Of a DNA stretch of 64,000 bases, positions 46,221 through 57,901 are shown one piece after another (positions within the stretch are counted from its first letter, which is position 1; each line of letters opens with the position of its first letter). Position numbers and translations under genes: made by a program. This stretch comes from Actinostola sp. cb2023 (taxonomy: Eukaryota; Cnidaria; Anthozoa; Actiniaria; Actinostolidae): the NCBI GenBank assembly GCA_033675265.1, contig JAUJYZ010000637.1, positions 270,035 through 334,034 on the forward strand, in the 5' to 3' direction. The notes under the pieces were generated by a model. It did not search any database. It was not told where the DNA came from and saw nothing but the letters and a program-made list of their open reading frames with translations.

Positions 46221-47426
46221 GGAATCACTCTATAATGTGATAACAATGCATAGTGTTAAAGTACATATGTATATATAATATACACATTAGGCTGCTTACA
46301 TTGTGGTATGTGTAGTTTTCACCTGGAATTGCATAATCATTATTAGTTCATGAGCTTTATCCATGGAATGGTTGAAACCGTAACATGGAAATGTAAAGAT
46401 AAAAGAAAAATAAAGTTTCTGTCACAATATGTGCACAACAGATTGCATTGACACTTCTTTGTTATTTTAGTGTTAATTTTCAACTATCCCCAATAAAGGT
46501 CTCTCAAGGTTCGAGAATGACATACTTATACATACAAAATACTGTAATATATCCATTGAGGAAAAATATTTACAATTATTATTTACAAATAAAATGGCTT
46601 CAAAAGTAAAACACAACACTTATGAGTTTTAACATAATCTTAGTAAATCAGAGGTTTGCCGCAAAGTTTGTTCTGCATTGTCTTTTAGTATAATCGATCA
46701 GGCCATGTCCAAATTTAGCCCGGGGGGTACTCCCGGGGGGTAGTCCAAGTGGAAGGGGTGATCGGCAGTCGGTTTTGAAAACGACCCCTAAAAGGTACGC
46801 ATAAATTAAAGGAGCTGTTGAAGCCATGTTGGTTTCGACCCCTAAAAGGTACAACCATATATGGCGAAAAAGTGATTGTGTTGATATCGTTTAATCAGTG
46901 ACTGGACAACATCTTTCTTCTGTTCTTTCATGTTTGTTCAAAAAAGAAAAGAAATAACAATTGACCCTGAAATGTATGGAGTGATGTTACGTAACTGACT
47001 TTTGAGTCGGAACCCTAAAAGGTACACACAGGAAATATTTTCAACCCTAAAAGGACCGCCAATCACCCCTCCCCTCCCCTCACCACCAATTTAGCCTCAA
47101 GATAAAGGAAGCGCTACATATTCACAGGCTTGAGCCCGCACTTGATCATTAAGTCTATCATGTTAATCTTAAATTAATTAAGTCATTATCTGTTGTTCTA
47201 TTGTTTGTTTCTGCAGTATTTATACACACTCCTTCATGTGTTATTCTTATCACTGATGATAACAGTTGGACTGTCGAAACATGTATGATTATGTTTAAAC
47301 TCAAAAGTGTCGTGTTTTCTCTTAAAATCATTATTTACAGCTGTAAAATGGGATGCTTACATATGTACATAGTTCAGTAGATAAATGTAGCTATTCATGC
47401 ATGGGCTAGTTTAGAGCTCATCTGAT
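46221..47426. repeat. CCCTAAAAGGTAC repeat region, otherwise non-coding
   Basis: Four spaced copies of CCCTAAAAGGTAC or a close form (about 46786, 46840, 47011 and 47046) lie between a G-rich palindromic start (GGGGGGTACTCCCGGGGGG, about 46722) and a C-rich end (CACCCCTCCCCTCCCCTC, about 47066). This looks like one decayed dispersed element. No exon otherwise. Confidence 0.55.
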
Positions 47427-47524
47427 ATCACACCCTCTAGTCTCCTCACAAGAATATCCTTTCTGCCTGTGGTATCACACCCTCTAGTCTCCTCACAAGA
47501 ATATCCTTTCTGCCTGTGGTACTA
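47427..47524. repeat. 49-bp tandem duplication in the SAP coding end
   Basis: GTATCACACCCTCTAGTCTC and the rest up to TTTCTGCCTGTG occurs twice in tandem. 49 is not a multiple of three, so the extra copy shifts the frame of the C-terminal SAP segment. Confidence 0.85.
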
Positions 47525-50119
47525 AGGCTTCTTGAACGCAGTTCAGCCTTGAGTTCAACGCTGGTCATATCTTTTCGGGAGCCTTAGTAACTGATTGTAC
47601 CTTTGATCTGTGAGAGGCTAAGTGTGCTTCCAACGTAGGCTTGTCTGCAAATTGGCTGTTACATGTATTGCAAACTAAAGGCTTCAGAATGTCCAAAACA
47701 GATTTCGTCAGCTGCTTAATTTGTGCACATGTAATAACATCCATGCTGTCTAGGCAGGTTTTACAGCAGTCTGCCTGTTCTTCTTTTTGCCTACCACAAT
47801 TACAATAGCACTGAAAGCTGCAGTGGGGTGGGACACGGGATTTGAAATGTGAGCTGTATGAACTGGGCATGGGATGATACTCTGGAAGGTAAAAACTGCG
47901 GATGTAGTTCGCCCTCATCACCTGCCACCATTTCCCAGTTTCATCTGCTTTATTTGATCTGTTACTTAAATCTAGGTCTGACTTTATCCCTGAGTGCTTT
48001 GCCTCTTTCGCCTGCAAAGATAAGATCCCATATCCAGTTTTGTACTTGTCATATAGCTTCATTGCATGATAGGGGATGGCATATGCAACAGTCCAAACAG
48101 TAACATTCACATAATTGGGAAAAAATAAGCAATACAAATTGAAGTAAAGCTCACATGATTCTTTGAGCTCGATCAATTCAGCTTGGGTTACTGACACTTT
48201 GTTAAAAAGGGTACATGCATGCCTTAGATAGAGAACAATCCTACCCAGTGCCAGGGTTCTTAGGTGTTGAGCAGGTGTTTCAGTGGCTAACTCCAAACCA
48301 TCAATTAAGCGATAGCCATACCGTGCCAGGGAAATGGCTTGATCGCCAATCAGTCGTGAGGGTAACTGATTGTATCTCTTCTTTTCATCTGCATAATGCT
48401 CTTTTATAAATGCACTAGATATCCCAAGCCACAGCCACGTCTAGTAGTGTCTGTTGTTTTAAGCTTGTCACGGGTAATTTCCATGTGCTGAAGTAGTCTG
48501 TCGTTTGCTTGTACTGTAACATCTAATTCCAAAACTCTTCCCCCGACACCAATGTCATAGTTTGACGATGCATTGTTCTTTCTAGCATCTGCTGTTTTGC
48601 CTTGTCGAAGTGGAGGATCATCAGTTCCTGCTACTGAATTTTCAGTTGATTCTGTGGGTTCACATTTGCCAGCTGGGGCCCTTAGAATGTCAATAAATTC
48701 ATTAAACATTCCTCTCTGGACAAATTCCAAGTAGATCAGATGGAGCAGATGTTGCCAGGAATTTATTTCGCAGTGCATAGGCTCTGGTCTTTGACGCTCT
48801 GCAAATATCCCAATTCGTGGGTATCCAAGTTGGCGAATACCATTTTCGGCCATGTATTTGAGTGTTTTGTCATGCTTTCCTTTGACTCCTTGTGTGCTTG
48901 GGAGAGACTGAGTGAACTTTTGAACTTGTTTAGCATGCTTTTCTCTCACATCATTTGTATATGGTTTCCATGTGTCTTCGTCGCTGCAACCAATAGACCC
49001 ACCCATTGTTACAATATTTGATTTGCTTACATTTGCAAAGGGGGAGGGATGAGTGGCAGCTTGGTTGACTTCGTGGTTTGCCCAGCTCTACCAGCTCATA
49101 TCGGCACTGGGCTGAAATTCCACTGTGCACTCTTTCCCATTAATAGTAATGATATTCCCCTCTAGTAACGACATTTCATCTGTGTGTTGTCTCCAGAGAT
49201 CTTCCAGTACCTGATGTTTCTCCTGAAGACTTACACAGTGGATCAGGTACTGGTAATCCCTGCTCCTCACACGATCACCCAAGTTCCACAAGGTCATGCT
49301 GCCAATTGACATGGTCAGTTGGCTGGTTTCCGGTGCCCCGTCATCTGAAAATTGAAAGATGAAGTGGTTTTCCAATTCATTAAACCAGACAAGTTTGTTA
49401 GCTAGGTGGGGCACTTTGAGATGGAGATCCATAATCATAAATACAAGCCCTGTGATTGTCCTTGCGACACCAGGAGTTTTTGGTATTTGAATGACATGGC
49501 CAATGTTCAAGTTCTTAACAAAATTATCAACTGTCTTGTCTGATACTGCCTGTGGAAGTCTAATATCAATTCCTAAGCACTTCACATTCTTTGGTACCCA
49601 GATTTCTTTATCTGCGTTGAAGAATGATGTCTGTGTTTTACACACAAGGTTGAATTTCCTTCGGGAAAGAAAATTCTGGTATTTCAGTGCCACTGCATGC
49701 TTAATTGCTTCAGGGGATGACTGAAAGTGTTTTATTGCATTTCCAAATGTCTCTTGGAGGTGCTTTCCCCTCTTATAGCCCTTTAAAAGGTCATCTATTA
49801 CTTCTTTGGGTGCATTGGCTGCATCCCAGGCCCCATAATATGAGCCAATTGTCCCCCCATGAATATACCTGCAATGCCTTCTGAGTTTGTTTTCTCCTGT
49901 TGTATCTAGTACTTGAGTTGTAGTCATTTATCATAACCTTTGAAGTAGGATTATTCTCCCTTCTAGATTTGGAAAATTGTTTTGGGTCTAATCCCAGAAC
50001 AACAAGCATGGATTTAACCTGTTCATATTGTTTTTTTACGCTTTCTAGCTCCTCCCTAAACACTTCAGCTGCCTTTACACTATCTTCCTTTTCCTTTCTC
50101 AGTTGTTCAAGCGTTATTT
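47427..50119 (-). pseudogene. Main coding part of an uncharacterised C2H2/SAP protein
   Basis: Reading down the minus strand from the acceptor at 50120-50121, a coiled coil (TLEQLRKEKEDSVKAAEVFR) continues from the exon at 58550. A long central region follows (GTIGSYYGAWDAANAPKEV; then FSDDGAPETSQLTMSIGSM; then ERQRPEPMHCEINSWQHLL). Then come a Cys-rich part, a C2H2 finger (CNTC...HLASH, about 47600-47660) and a SAP motif in another frame (SVELKAELRSRSLSTTGRKD, about 47510-47570). Lesions are a shift near 49870, an in-frame TAG at 49088-49090, a shift near 48413, a shift near 47570 and a 49-bp tandem duplication at 47427-47524 within the SAP end. Many cnidarian genomes hold families of such proteins, but I know no function. 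Several lesions suggest a pseudogene; uncorrected indels are possible. Confidence 0.6.
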
Positions 50120-50839
50120 CTGTACAACAAATAAATGACATTTATTATAACAATAACACACCTTAATTAGGTTACAATCAGAGTACACACACTAAAACTG
50201 TGCAACGTTTTGCAATAAATAGTACTAAAATAGCACTAATAAACAATAGAAAACAATAGAAATAAAACTATTTTAATAGTACTAATTAAAATATAGTACT
50301 ATTTATGTTGCACAGTTTTAGTGTTTGTATTCTATTATTATAAATAGTGTTTTTACTTTGTGAAACAGTTAGTAGACTTATAAACTAACATTAGCATTAT
50401 AAACCGTCCAGTGGTTAGCTATCACAAATCCTGCAATCTGATTGGTTCACTACTAGTGGTCAACTCATAGACCACGAGTGGAGGTAAACAAACAAAATGG
50501 AGACTTCGTCGTCATGTTTTGCTAATGTTTCGAAGGTGTTTCTTGACGAATTATCGTCTGTTGCTTGTTTCTGTCATTTGCTATACTGATCTACTGGATG
50601 GTTTATGCTAAAACAATTAGACTACCGACTTCTCTGATATTTCTTTTGCTACTCATTCTCGTTTTCTATGATGGATAGTCAACTCGGCATTATGCCCTAC
50701 TAGAACACCATATTTCCATTATTTTCTTTTGTGTCTATTAGACGGTAAATTATTACACACTAACATTAATTTGTTTTATTTCACAGGTTTAGTGCAATCA
50801 CTCTGATATAGTGGTTAAATACTACCCTTACCAAAATAA

Positions 50840-51300
50840 AGTATACTTTCTGTATACTTTCAGTATACTTTATGTATACTTTTCTTTAGCAAAGTATATT
50901 TTAAGTATACTTTATGAGCAAGACATACTTTTTGAAGTATACTTAAAGTATGTGTCTATTTTTTAAAGTATACTTAAAATATACTTTAAATTCTGGAGTA
51001 TGTTAAAAGTATACTTTTAGTGTACTTTAAATTCTGGAGTATGTTAAAAATATACTTTTAGTGTACTTTAAATTCTGGAGTATGTTAAAAGTATACTTTT
51101 AGTGTACTTTAAATTCTGGAGTATGTTAAAAGTATACTTTTAGTGTACTTTAAATTCTGGAGTATGTTAAAAGTATACTCTTAGTGTACTTTGAAATCTG
51201 AAGTATGTTAAAAGTACACTTTTAGTGTATTGCTAGATTAAAAAATATTTCGAAGTATGACAAAAGTATATTTTTAGTATGTATTAAAAAATATACTTCA
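50840..51300. repeat. Left subterminal array
   Basis: Units of about 41 bp (TTTAAATTCTGGAGTATGTT and AAAAGTATACTTTTAGTGTAC), five in tandem, with flanking looser AAGTATACTT repeats. Confidence 0.85.
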
Positions 51301-51462
51301 GCTTTAAAAAAATCATAATAATTCTTAAAGTGTACTGTCGATCAGATTAAAAATAATAAGAAGTATGATAAAAGTATATGGCAGCTAATAGCCTTTTAGT
51401 ACTGATACAAATAATGACACATTTTTCAAAGAAGATCATATAGCAGCAGTTACTATATAATA

Positions 51463-51843
51463 GGCCATATGCACTAACGGGTCACGTGACCCAACTTTCT
51501 CAAATCAAGCAGCAGTGTCAAAATGAACTCCAGAAATGAAAAGAGCAGCTCGATATTAGTAAGAAGGCGAAATTTCAGGTCATAACGTCTGACACAGGAG
51601 AAATGACATGAAATATAAAATCGAGTGTTTTCTAATAATTTGTTTGGAAAATGCATTGGATGGCATTTTTTGCCATCCAGCACATTTTTCCATACGAATC
51701 TTAATAAAATTTGCAATTTTATATTTCATGCCATTTCTGCTGTGTTAAACATTATAAGCTGAAATTTCATTTCTGGAGTTCATTTTGACACTGCTGCTTG
51801 ATTTGAGAAAGTTGGGTCACGTGACCCGTTAGTGCATATGGTC
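51463..51843. mobile_element. Palindromic element
   Basis: The left arm GCCATATGCACTAACGGGTC pairs with the right arm ending at 51843, over some 80 bp, and pairing continues loosely to the centre near 51650. TCACGTGA lies in each arm (51482 and 51817). Nested inside the element at 50822. Confidence 0.8.
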
Positions 51844-52059
51844 TATTGCATGATCATTACTTACTTCATGAACATTGCAGAAAATTAAGAAAAACAAAAG
51901 TTAATTATGTGAAATTAAATTTTTCACTTTTTGGATTAATTTTTTATAATCTAATTACTTTACCATTGCTTTTATAAGCTTCATACTTACTTAGCAATAT
52001 TAGGTTTTTGACTGCCAGCAATCCAACTATTTATGATCATGCTATAGCCTCCTTTGCAG

Positions 52060-52880
52060 CCGTTTTTCGTATCTATTGATGGTCAGCAGTTGTACACATA
52101 AGGTCACGTGACTACCGGTAAAAGAGCGGGAATAAATCGAGGCAGTTTTGATTTCGCTTGTTTTTTCTTCAAAGACAAAAAACACCGTTTATTCATCTTT
52201 TTGGTAAGTAAAAACATTCTGTTTTGTGTTAAAGCAAGTTGTAAAATGTTGTAAAACATTAATATCTCCTTTTCTGTAGGAAATCTATAGAAGAAAGCTG
52301 TTTTTCACGGTAAAACTGTTGTTCACAAACTTGACAAGATGGCAGCTGACTGAAGACTTTCGTTAGACATGACAAAGGCTAAAAAGGTAGAGTTTTATTG
52401 TTGCAGGTTATTCACCATAGTTTAGTTTGAAAGCTAAAACTATAAGCATAGTATTTTAATCCTTTTCATTGTTGTATTTCACTCTATTCTGCATGTAAGT
52501 ATTAAGACTTATGGCAGTACTTATACTTTTATAGTCATGTTTCTGCTTATTTGTTGAAGCAGTTTTAAACTTAGCTTACATGTATTAAATATATGTAGTT
52601 ATAGCTACAGTATTAGACTAAGTTTAGTGCTTTATAATGTTCAAGATAAATCAGTATTGTTGCCATTTCAGAATTGTGAACTCTTTTCAATTCATTTTCA
52701 GGTGGATTTAGCTGAACACTTTTAACTATATTGCTTACAACAGTCAACTACAACAGAGTCAGAGATCAAAGAGTTTTAATTATGATGACTGCAAAATATT
52801 CACAAGGATTGAATTGCAAGACTCAGCATTTATACACATTGCATGAAAACACTTTGGTAGATAGATACAAATCAAAGTAA
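52060..52880 (+). promoter_or_regulatory. Promoter/first-exon-like segment shared with 37160-37600
   Basis: It contains GGTCACGTGACTACCGG (E-box), a donor-like TTTTGGTAAGTAAAAAC at about 52198, an acceptor-like TTTTCTGTAGGAAAT at about 52272, CAAGATGGCAGCTGACTGAA, and ATGACAAAGGCTAAAAAG followed by GTAGAG at about 52370-52393. That is the layout of a leader exon, short intron, and a first coding exon of six codons with a donor. A last shared part is near 52740-52880. No downstream coding exon was found. Confidence 0.45.
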
Positions 52881-53011
52881 GACTGATGCAGTTAATATTT
52901 TGAATAATATGATTGACAATATCGATCACATCTAAACAGAAAAATAAAATGACATACCGGTAAGCTAAGCATAAGTGAAATTATCAATTGGTTATCATTT
53001 CAAGCCGAGGT

Positions 53012-53172
53012 TACCCTGCGAGCAGAGGTTCCTCAGTTTCGTCTTTCTATGTTATTAAACTCAGTCTTTTACTTTTACCAAGGTAAAAGCCAAAACATTA
53101 AGCCGTTCAGCAAAAGTAAACTGAGACTGAGTTAACATAGAAAGACGAAAAGGAACCTCTGCTCGCAGGGTA
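53012..53172. mobile_element. 161-bp MITE, 9-bp TSD
   Basis: TACCCTGCGAGCAGAGGTTC and its inverse, with AGCCGAGGT on both sides (53003-53011 and 53173-53181). It resembles the 69-bp element at 43568. A 9-bp duplication suggests a Mutator-like source. Confidence 0.88.
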
Positions 53173-53355
53173 AGCCGAGGTTGGAGGTTTTGAAATATAT
53201 TTCCTTATTGAGCTTATTCAATAAAAAGTATTTGATTGATTGACTGTACAATTTGTAAAGTAATATTTTATCAAATTGTGCTAGAAGTATGCCTTTGTCT
53301 GCTTTCAAAAAGCCAGTTATACTTTAGTATAAGTATACTGCAAAAAGTATACATT

Positions 53356-53508
53356 TGTTATTTATGTCGTGACATAAAAGTTAATTGTCGTTGACAGATA
53401 CAGAACAGTGACATTCTATCCTTGCATAGTTTTAGTCGTATCACTCGTATCAAGTTCCTTCTACGGTACACTCGTTATATATCTAGCTTAGTTTTCAATT
53501 TTTACATT
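53356..53508 (+). repeat. Split direct repeat A1
   Basis: TGTTATTTATGTCGTGACAT to TTTTTACATT; repeated at 57637-57789. Confidence 0.93.
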
Positions 53509-53511
53509 ATA

Positions 53512-54533
53512 ATGTCTGCTTTAAGTCCGCGAAAGGCGAAGGGCTCTTGCCGGGGATGTGGTATCCCAAAATCGAAGCATTCATTCGGAGCACCTCACAA
53601 GAATTGCGAGGGACCAGAGAAGAAGTCAGATGTAGAAGGTTTACGAAGCGAAGTCGACGAAATGAAAACATCACTGAAGGCAATAGCTACAGCCGTTGAA
53701 CGTCTAGTATCTCCGACGACGTCGGCAACACAACAAACAGTAAAAGCTGAGTCCTCTCAAGTCGTTAACCTGGATGAACTAAGGAAGTTCAAGTGTCTAG
53801 AAGATGATGTAGATCAACATATAGCTAAATTGGGTTTGAACGACTCGTCATCCGACTCGGAAGATTCCGATGCGCCTGCAGAACCTCACTCAACGCCTCG
53901 ATCGCGAGGTCAACTTTCTGCAGGTAAAGCAAAGAAACTCAAAAGCGGGCTTGCACGTAAGGCCTCAGATATCGTAACCAATTACGTCTTATGGCCCCAC
54001 GAATTTCTCTCTACTATAGCGCCCAGCTCGGTTGAATTGTCATACCTTGACATGAATTACGAGCAGTTCATAGCCGGGGAACTGGAGATCATTAACGCGG
54101 GCCCTATCAACAAACACGAGCGCGAACAGCGATTGCGTCACCTCACTGACATAGCGAAAGATGCGACTGTGTATCCATGGCCCACGGTAAGAAAAACTAC
54201 CACAAAACGGTCCTACAGCAGATTGAGCGAGGACAGCTCCGGTGGACGGATGATTTTGACGAACTACACACACGATTTTTACGAAAAAATCCAGTCAGTC
54301 TGCCATCCTACACAACGCCAAACAAACCCCGTGAGTCACGCAATCGACCACGATACTGCGGTGCGTTTCAGTCAAAAAAGTGCACGCAAACACATGACCA
54401 TTTCGTCGACGGCACGCTGGAGAAGCACGTATGTGGACCTTGCTTCCGCATTCGTAATATCGAGGAACGCCACGCTGCAGTAGATTGCCCACAACGACCA
54501 ACAAAACAAGCGACCAACGAAACAAGCGCATGA
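53512..54533 (+). CDS. Ngaro gag-like ORF1 (frameshifted)
   Basis: ATG at 53512 lies directly after A1. The N-terminus has a Cys/His cluster (CRGCGIPKSKHSFGAPHKNC), then a coiled coil (LRSEVDEMKTSLKAIATAVE), a Ser/Asp-rich linker and a helical region (HEREQRLRHLTDIAK). At about 54185 the frame changes by one base. The continuing frame reads KNYHKTVLQQIERGQLRW and ends with a second Cys/His part (HVCGPCFRIRNIEERHAAVD) at a stop at 54531. The alternative end at 54483 is out of frame. The product would be a structural, nucleic-acid-binding protein of the element. Confidence 0.75.
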
Positions 54534-54554
54534 CTAACTCAATCACACACAGCA

Positions 54555-56443
54555 ATGTTGGAGCACCCGGACGCACAGATTTCTACACAAGCTCCAACAC
54601 TTCGTCAACCTATAAATTTTTCCACGGATACGTTGCACGGAACACTCTCATTGGACACACATTTTGATGACCACTCAGAAGTCAACAACAAAACGACAAC
54701 ATTGAACGTTACGGACACACAGTTCAAACAGGACACACCAAAATCTCAACTAACAAAATGGCCACCTACACAGCTCATAGCCGCCAAAACAATCAAAACA
54801 ATTCACTTAAGTGTATGGAAAACGAAGCAACCAAATTTTGCGGAGGCAAAAATTCCCGTTCCAACAGCGCTGAACATTAACGCCTGGCGATCGCGCCTCC
54901 ACAGCTTCACTGACAATGTCATCGTGGATTACTTAGAATTCGGATGGCCGGAAAATTATCAACGGTCACAGCTACCCACAACTCGTATTCACAATCATCC
55001 AGCGGCCACTAACAACCAAGTGCATGTCGACAAGTTTTTAGCAAAAGAGGTTTCTCTTGGCGCAACTGCTGGTCCTTTCCTCCAGAACCCCTTGGACCTA
55101 CCTTTGGCAACGTCACCCTTATCTGCAGTGCCCAAGCGAGACTCAACAGACAAACGCATTGTTATGGACCTAAGCTTCCCAACTGCTCTGTCAGTTAATG
55201 ATGGCATCCCGAATGACAATTTCTTGGGAGATTCCTACACTCTCACCTATCCAACGATTCACTCACTTCTTGACCTCGTTCGACAACATGGGAATGGCTG
55301 CCTGCTCTACAAACTGGACTTGCGACGAGCCTATCGTCAATTCCCCGTCGACCCTCGTGATTACCACCTCCTGGGTTTGTGGTGGAAGGACATGTATTTC
55401 ATTGACATGCGCCTCCCCTTTGGCCTCCGCTCCGCCCCACAAGCCTGTCAGCGTATTACAGACGCGGTTCGCTACATGCATCTCAGAGACGGCTATCACC
55501 TCGTTAATTACCTTGATGACTTCTGTGGCGTTTCTAGCCCCGAAAGAGCGTCGGCTGGGTTCTCTGCACTGCGCTCCTTACTACAAGAACTAGGACTTGA
55601 CGAGGCGTACGAGAAGGCAGTATCCCCTACCACACGCCTCACGTTCATCGGCCTCGAAGTTGACACCATAGCCATGACTGTCTCGGTGCCTGAAGACAAG
55701 CTATGTGATCTGGAATCAATTCTAAACAAATGGCAGAACAAACGGCGCTGTACTAAACGTCAATTGCAGAGCCTTATCGGAAAACTCTCCTTCGTTGCTA
55801 CGTGCATCCCTCCTGGAAGAATATTCATGTCACGCCTCCTCCAGATGTTGCGCTTACTCTATCGCCAACACCACCATGCACACCTAACACAAAATTTTCG
55901 CAAAGACATCCAATGGTGGCAGACCTTTCTTCGTTCCTACAACGGCATATCGCTAATATTAGAGGACAATACGACGCCTGTTCCTGACGCCATCGTTGCT
56001 TCTGACGCTTGCCTTACTGGCTGTGGGGGTGTAAGTGGACATGAATATTTTCACCGCACTTTCCCTATTTCAATTACGTCAAACTCTTCTATGAAAATCC
56101 ATCATCTGGAACTCCTTACCGTGCTCGTTTGCTGCAGGACCTGGGCGCCTTTGTGGTCAAGAAAAACCGTACACATCTACTGCGATAACATTGCGTCGGT
56201 GTACGTTATAAATGGTTCACGTAGTAAGGACGGATACCTAAACGCTTGCGCACGTGCGCTTTGGTTTCTCCAAGCAACTCAAGACTTCAAACTATTCACA
56301 TTAGTGGCGTGGACAATAGGATGCCGGATCAACTCTCCCGCTGGCATTTACACGAGCGCTACAGAAAGGAATTCATCTCCTTAACCCACAAAAAGGGCTT
56401 CAAAGAGATCACAATTGCGGATTCCCTCTTCCTGGTAGAATAG
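54555..56443 (+). CDS. Ngaro reverse transcriptase and RNase H
   Basis: The RT reads PLSAVPKRDSTDKRIVMDLS, then LYKLDLRRAYRQFPVDPRD with the first catalytic Asp, then LPFGLRSAPQACQ, and NYLDDF with the Asp pair (YLDD at 55509-55520). RNase H follows: VASDACLTGCGG (about 56000), HHLELLTVLVCC and IYCDNIASVYVI. Near 56290 the frame shifts; the tail (HISGVDNRMPDQLSRWHL) continues in the frame that stops at 56443. The ATG at 54555 is 22 bp after ORF1 ends. The protein copies the element RNA into DNA. Confidence 0.85.
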
Positions 56444-57462
56444 ACAGCACTAACGTCTTCCTTTTCTTTAATCGTAGACCACCAAGAACAGTTTGCATCT
56501 CTGGAAAAGGACTCTCGACGCTCAATACGGGCCGCCTTCAGACCCGGGACAAGATCCAATTTACGCATTCAACTAAAATCATATCTTCTGTTCTGCACTT
56601 ACTTCAGAAAAGAACCCTTCCCTGCGACATCTCTACAACTTCGGTGCTACGCCCAATTTATATCCAGAACTCTGAAGAGCCCACAGTCCATCCAAAATTA
56701 TTTGAGTGGAATAAAAACTGCACACATGTTATATGGACACTCGACGTCCGCGTTCGCCGAACCCGACGTAAAACTAACACTCAGCGGGATTTCCAAATCT
56801 TCAACACACACGTCTCTTCAACGCCTGCCGGTCACGCCTCAGATGTTACAACAAATGCACCGTCACATCGACCAACAAGATGAATTAGACGTCACAATTT
56901 ACGCTGCAATCTTAATCATGTTCTTCGCGTTCCTTAGACGCTCAAATATAGCGCCAAAATCGGCCAAGTCTTTTGACAAGCATCGTAATCTTCTCCGTCA
57001 TGACATTATTGCAAACGACTCTGGTTTAGCAGTGATTGTCCGATGGTCAAAAACAATTCAATGTAGTGAAAGAGTACTTTCTATTCCATTGGTGGCTATC
57101 CCTTCATCGCCACTGTGTCCAGTCACGGCATATAAAGCTATGCTTCGCAAGATTCCCGCATCACCAAAGCAACCGGCATTCATGACTCACATGGTCGTTG
57201 TCTACCACTAACACAGAGTCAACTAACTAAGCGCTTCGACGAACTTATAAGCATACTTGACCTTGACAGCAAGGTATACTCTTTACACAGCCTTCGAAGG
57301 GGTGGCGCTACGTTCGCCCGTCTATCAGGAGCTTCCATCGACGCTATCAAAACTCACGGTGACTGGAAGTCCAACGCAGTCGAGTTGTACATCAAGATAC
57401 CATTTTCTCAGAGACTTACCGTAACTCAAGACATGGCTAACCTGATAGTGAACGAACGTTGA
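56444..57462 (+). pseudogene. Ngaro tyrosine recombinase
   Basis: In the frame of the RNase H tail, after TAG at 56441, an N-terminal core-binding domain reads KSYLLFCTYFRKEPFP and YLSGIKTAHMLYGH. The catalytic domain begins YAAILIMFFAFLRRSNI with the first Arg (about 56935). A frameshift lies near 57200. The other frame then gives HSLRRGG (57286-57306) with His and Arg, HGDW (about 57355) and the Tyr (57388-57390), ending at 57462. All catalytic residues are there but in two frames. Such recombinases insert a circular DNA copy without target duplication, matching the boundaries here. Confidence 0.82.
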
Positions 57463-57539
57463 TACAGTTCGCCCAGTCGTATAATTATAATACCCTATCG
57501 AACAATCGTTTTGGTTTTTTGTTTGGCGGTACTTCGTTT

Positions 57540-57901
57540 GGAGGTGAAGTGTTGTACATATTTTTCAATAAACCACACTTCCAACCGCCAAACCCGGTGT
57601 ACGTCTTTATATCATTATATCTATAAGTAGAGAATTTGTTATTTATGTCGTGACATAAAAGTTAATTGTCGTTGACAGATACAGAACAGTGACATTCTAT
57701 CCTTGCATAGTTTTAGTCGTATCACTCGTATCAAGTTCCTTCTACGGTACACTCGTTATATATCTAGCTTAGTTTTCAATTTTTACATTCCACCCTCCCA
57801 CCCGGGAGGTGAAGTGTTGTACATATTTTTCAATAAACCACACTTCCAACCGCCAAACCCGGTGTACGTCTTTATATCATTATATCTATAAGTAGAGAAT
57901 T
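57540..57901 (+). repeat. B1-A2-B2 right repeats
   Basis: B1 57540-57636, A2 57637-57789, a 15-bp spacer (57790-57804) and B2 57805-57901. AATAAA occurs within both B copies (TTTTTCAATAAACCAC). The B1/A2 joint equals the right end fused to the left end, as in a circular intermediate. Confidence 0.92.

Larger units (their letters stand above)
53356..57901 (+). mobile_element. Ngaro-type tyrosine-recombinase retrotransposon
   Basis: 4546 bp with split direct repeats in the order A1, genes, B1, A2, B2. A1 (53356-53508) equals A2 (57637-57789), both 153 bp. B1 (57540-57636) equals B2 (57805-57901), both 97 bp. Genes are gag-like, RT/RNase H and a tyrosine recombinase. No methyltransferase was seen, which favours Ngaro over PAT/DIRS. 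There is no target duplication: the host array reads on directly across the two ends. Several frameshifts make the copy inactive as read. Confidence 0.9.

Noticed and set aside
47253..47280. Hammerhead-ribozyme-like core (CTGATGA...GAAAC)
   Set aside because: Stem II and a weak stem III can be drawn, but the strands that should form stem I do not pair, so I do not call a ribozyme.
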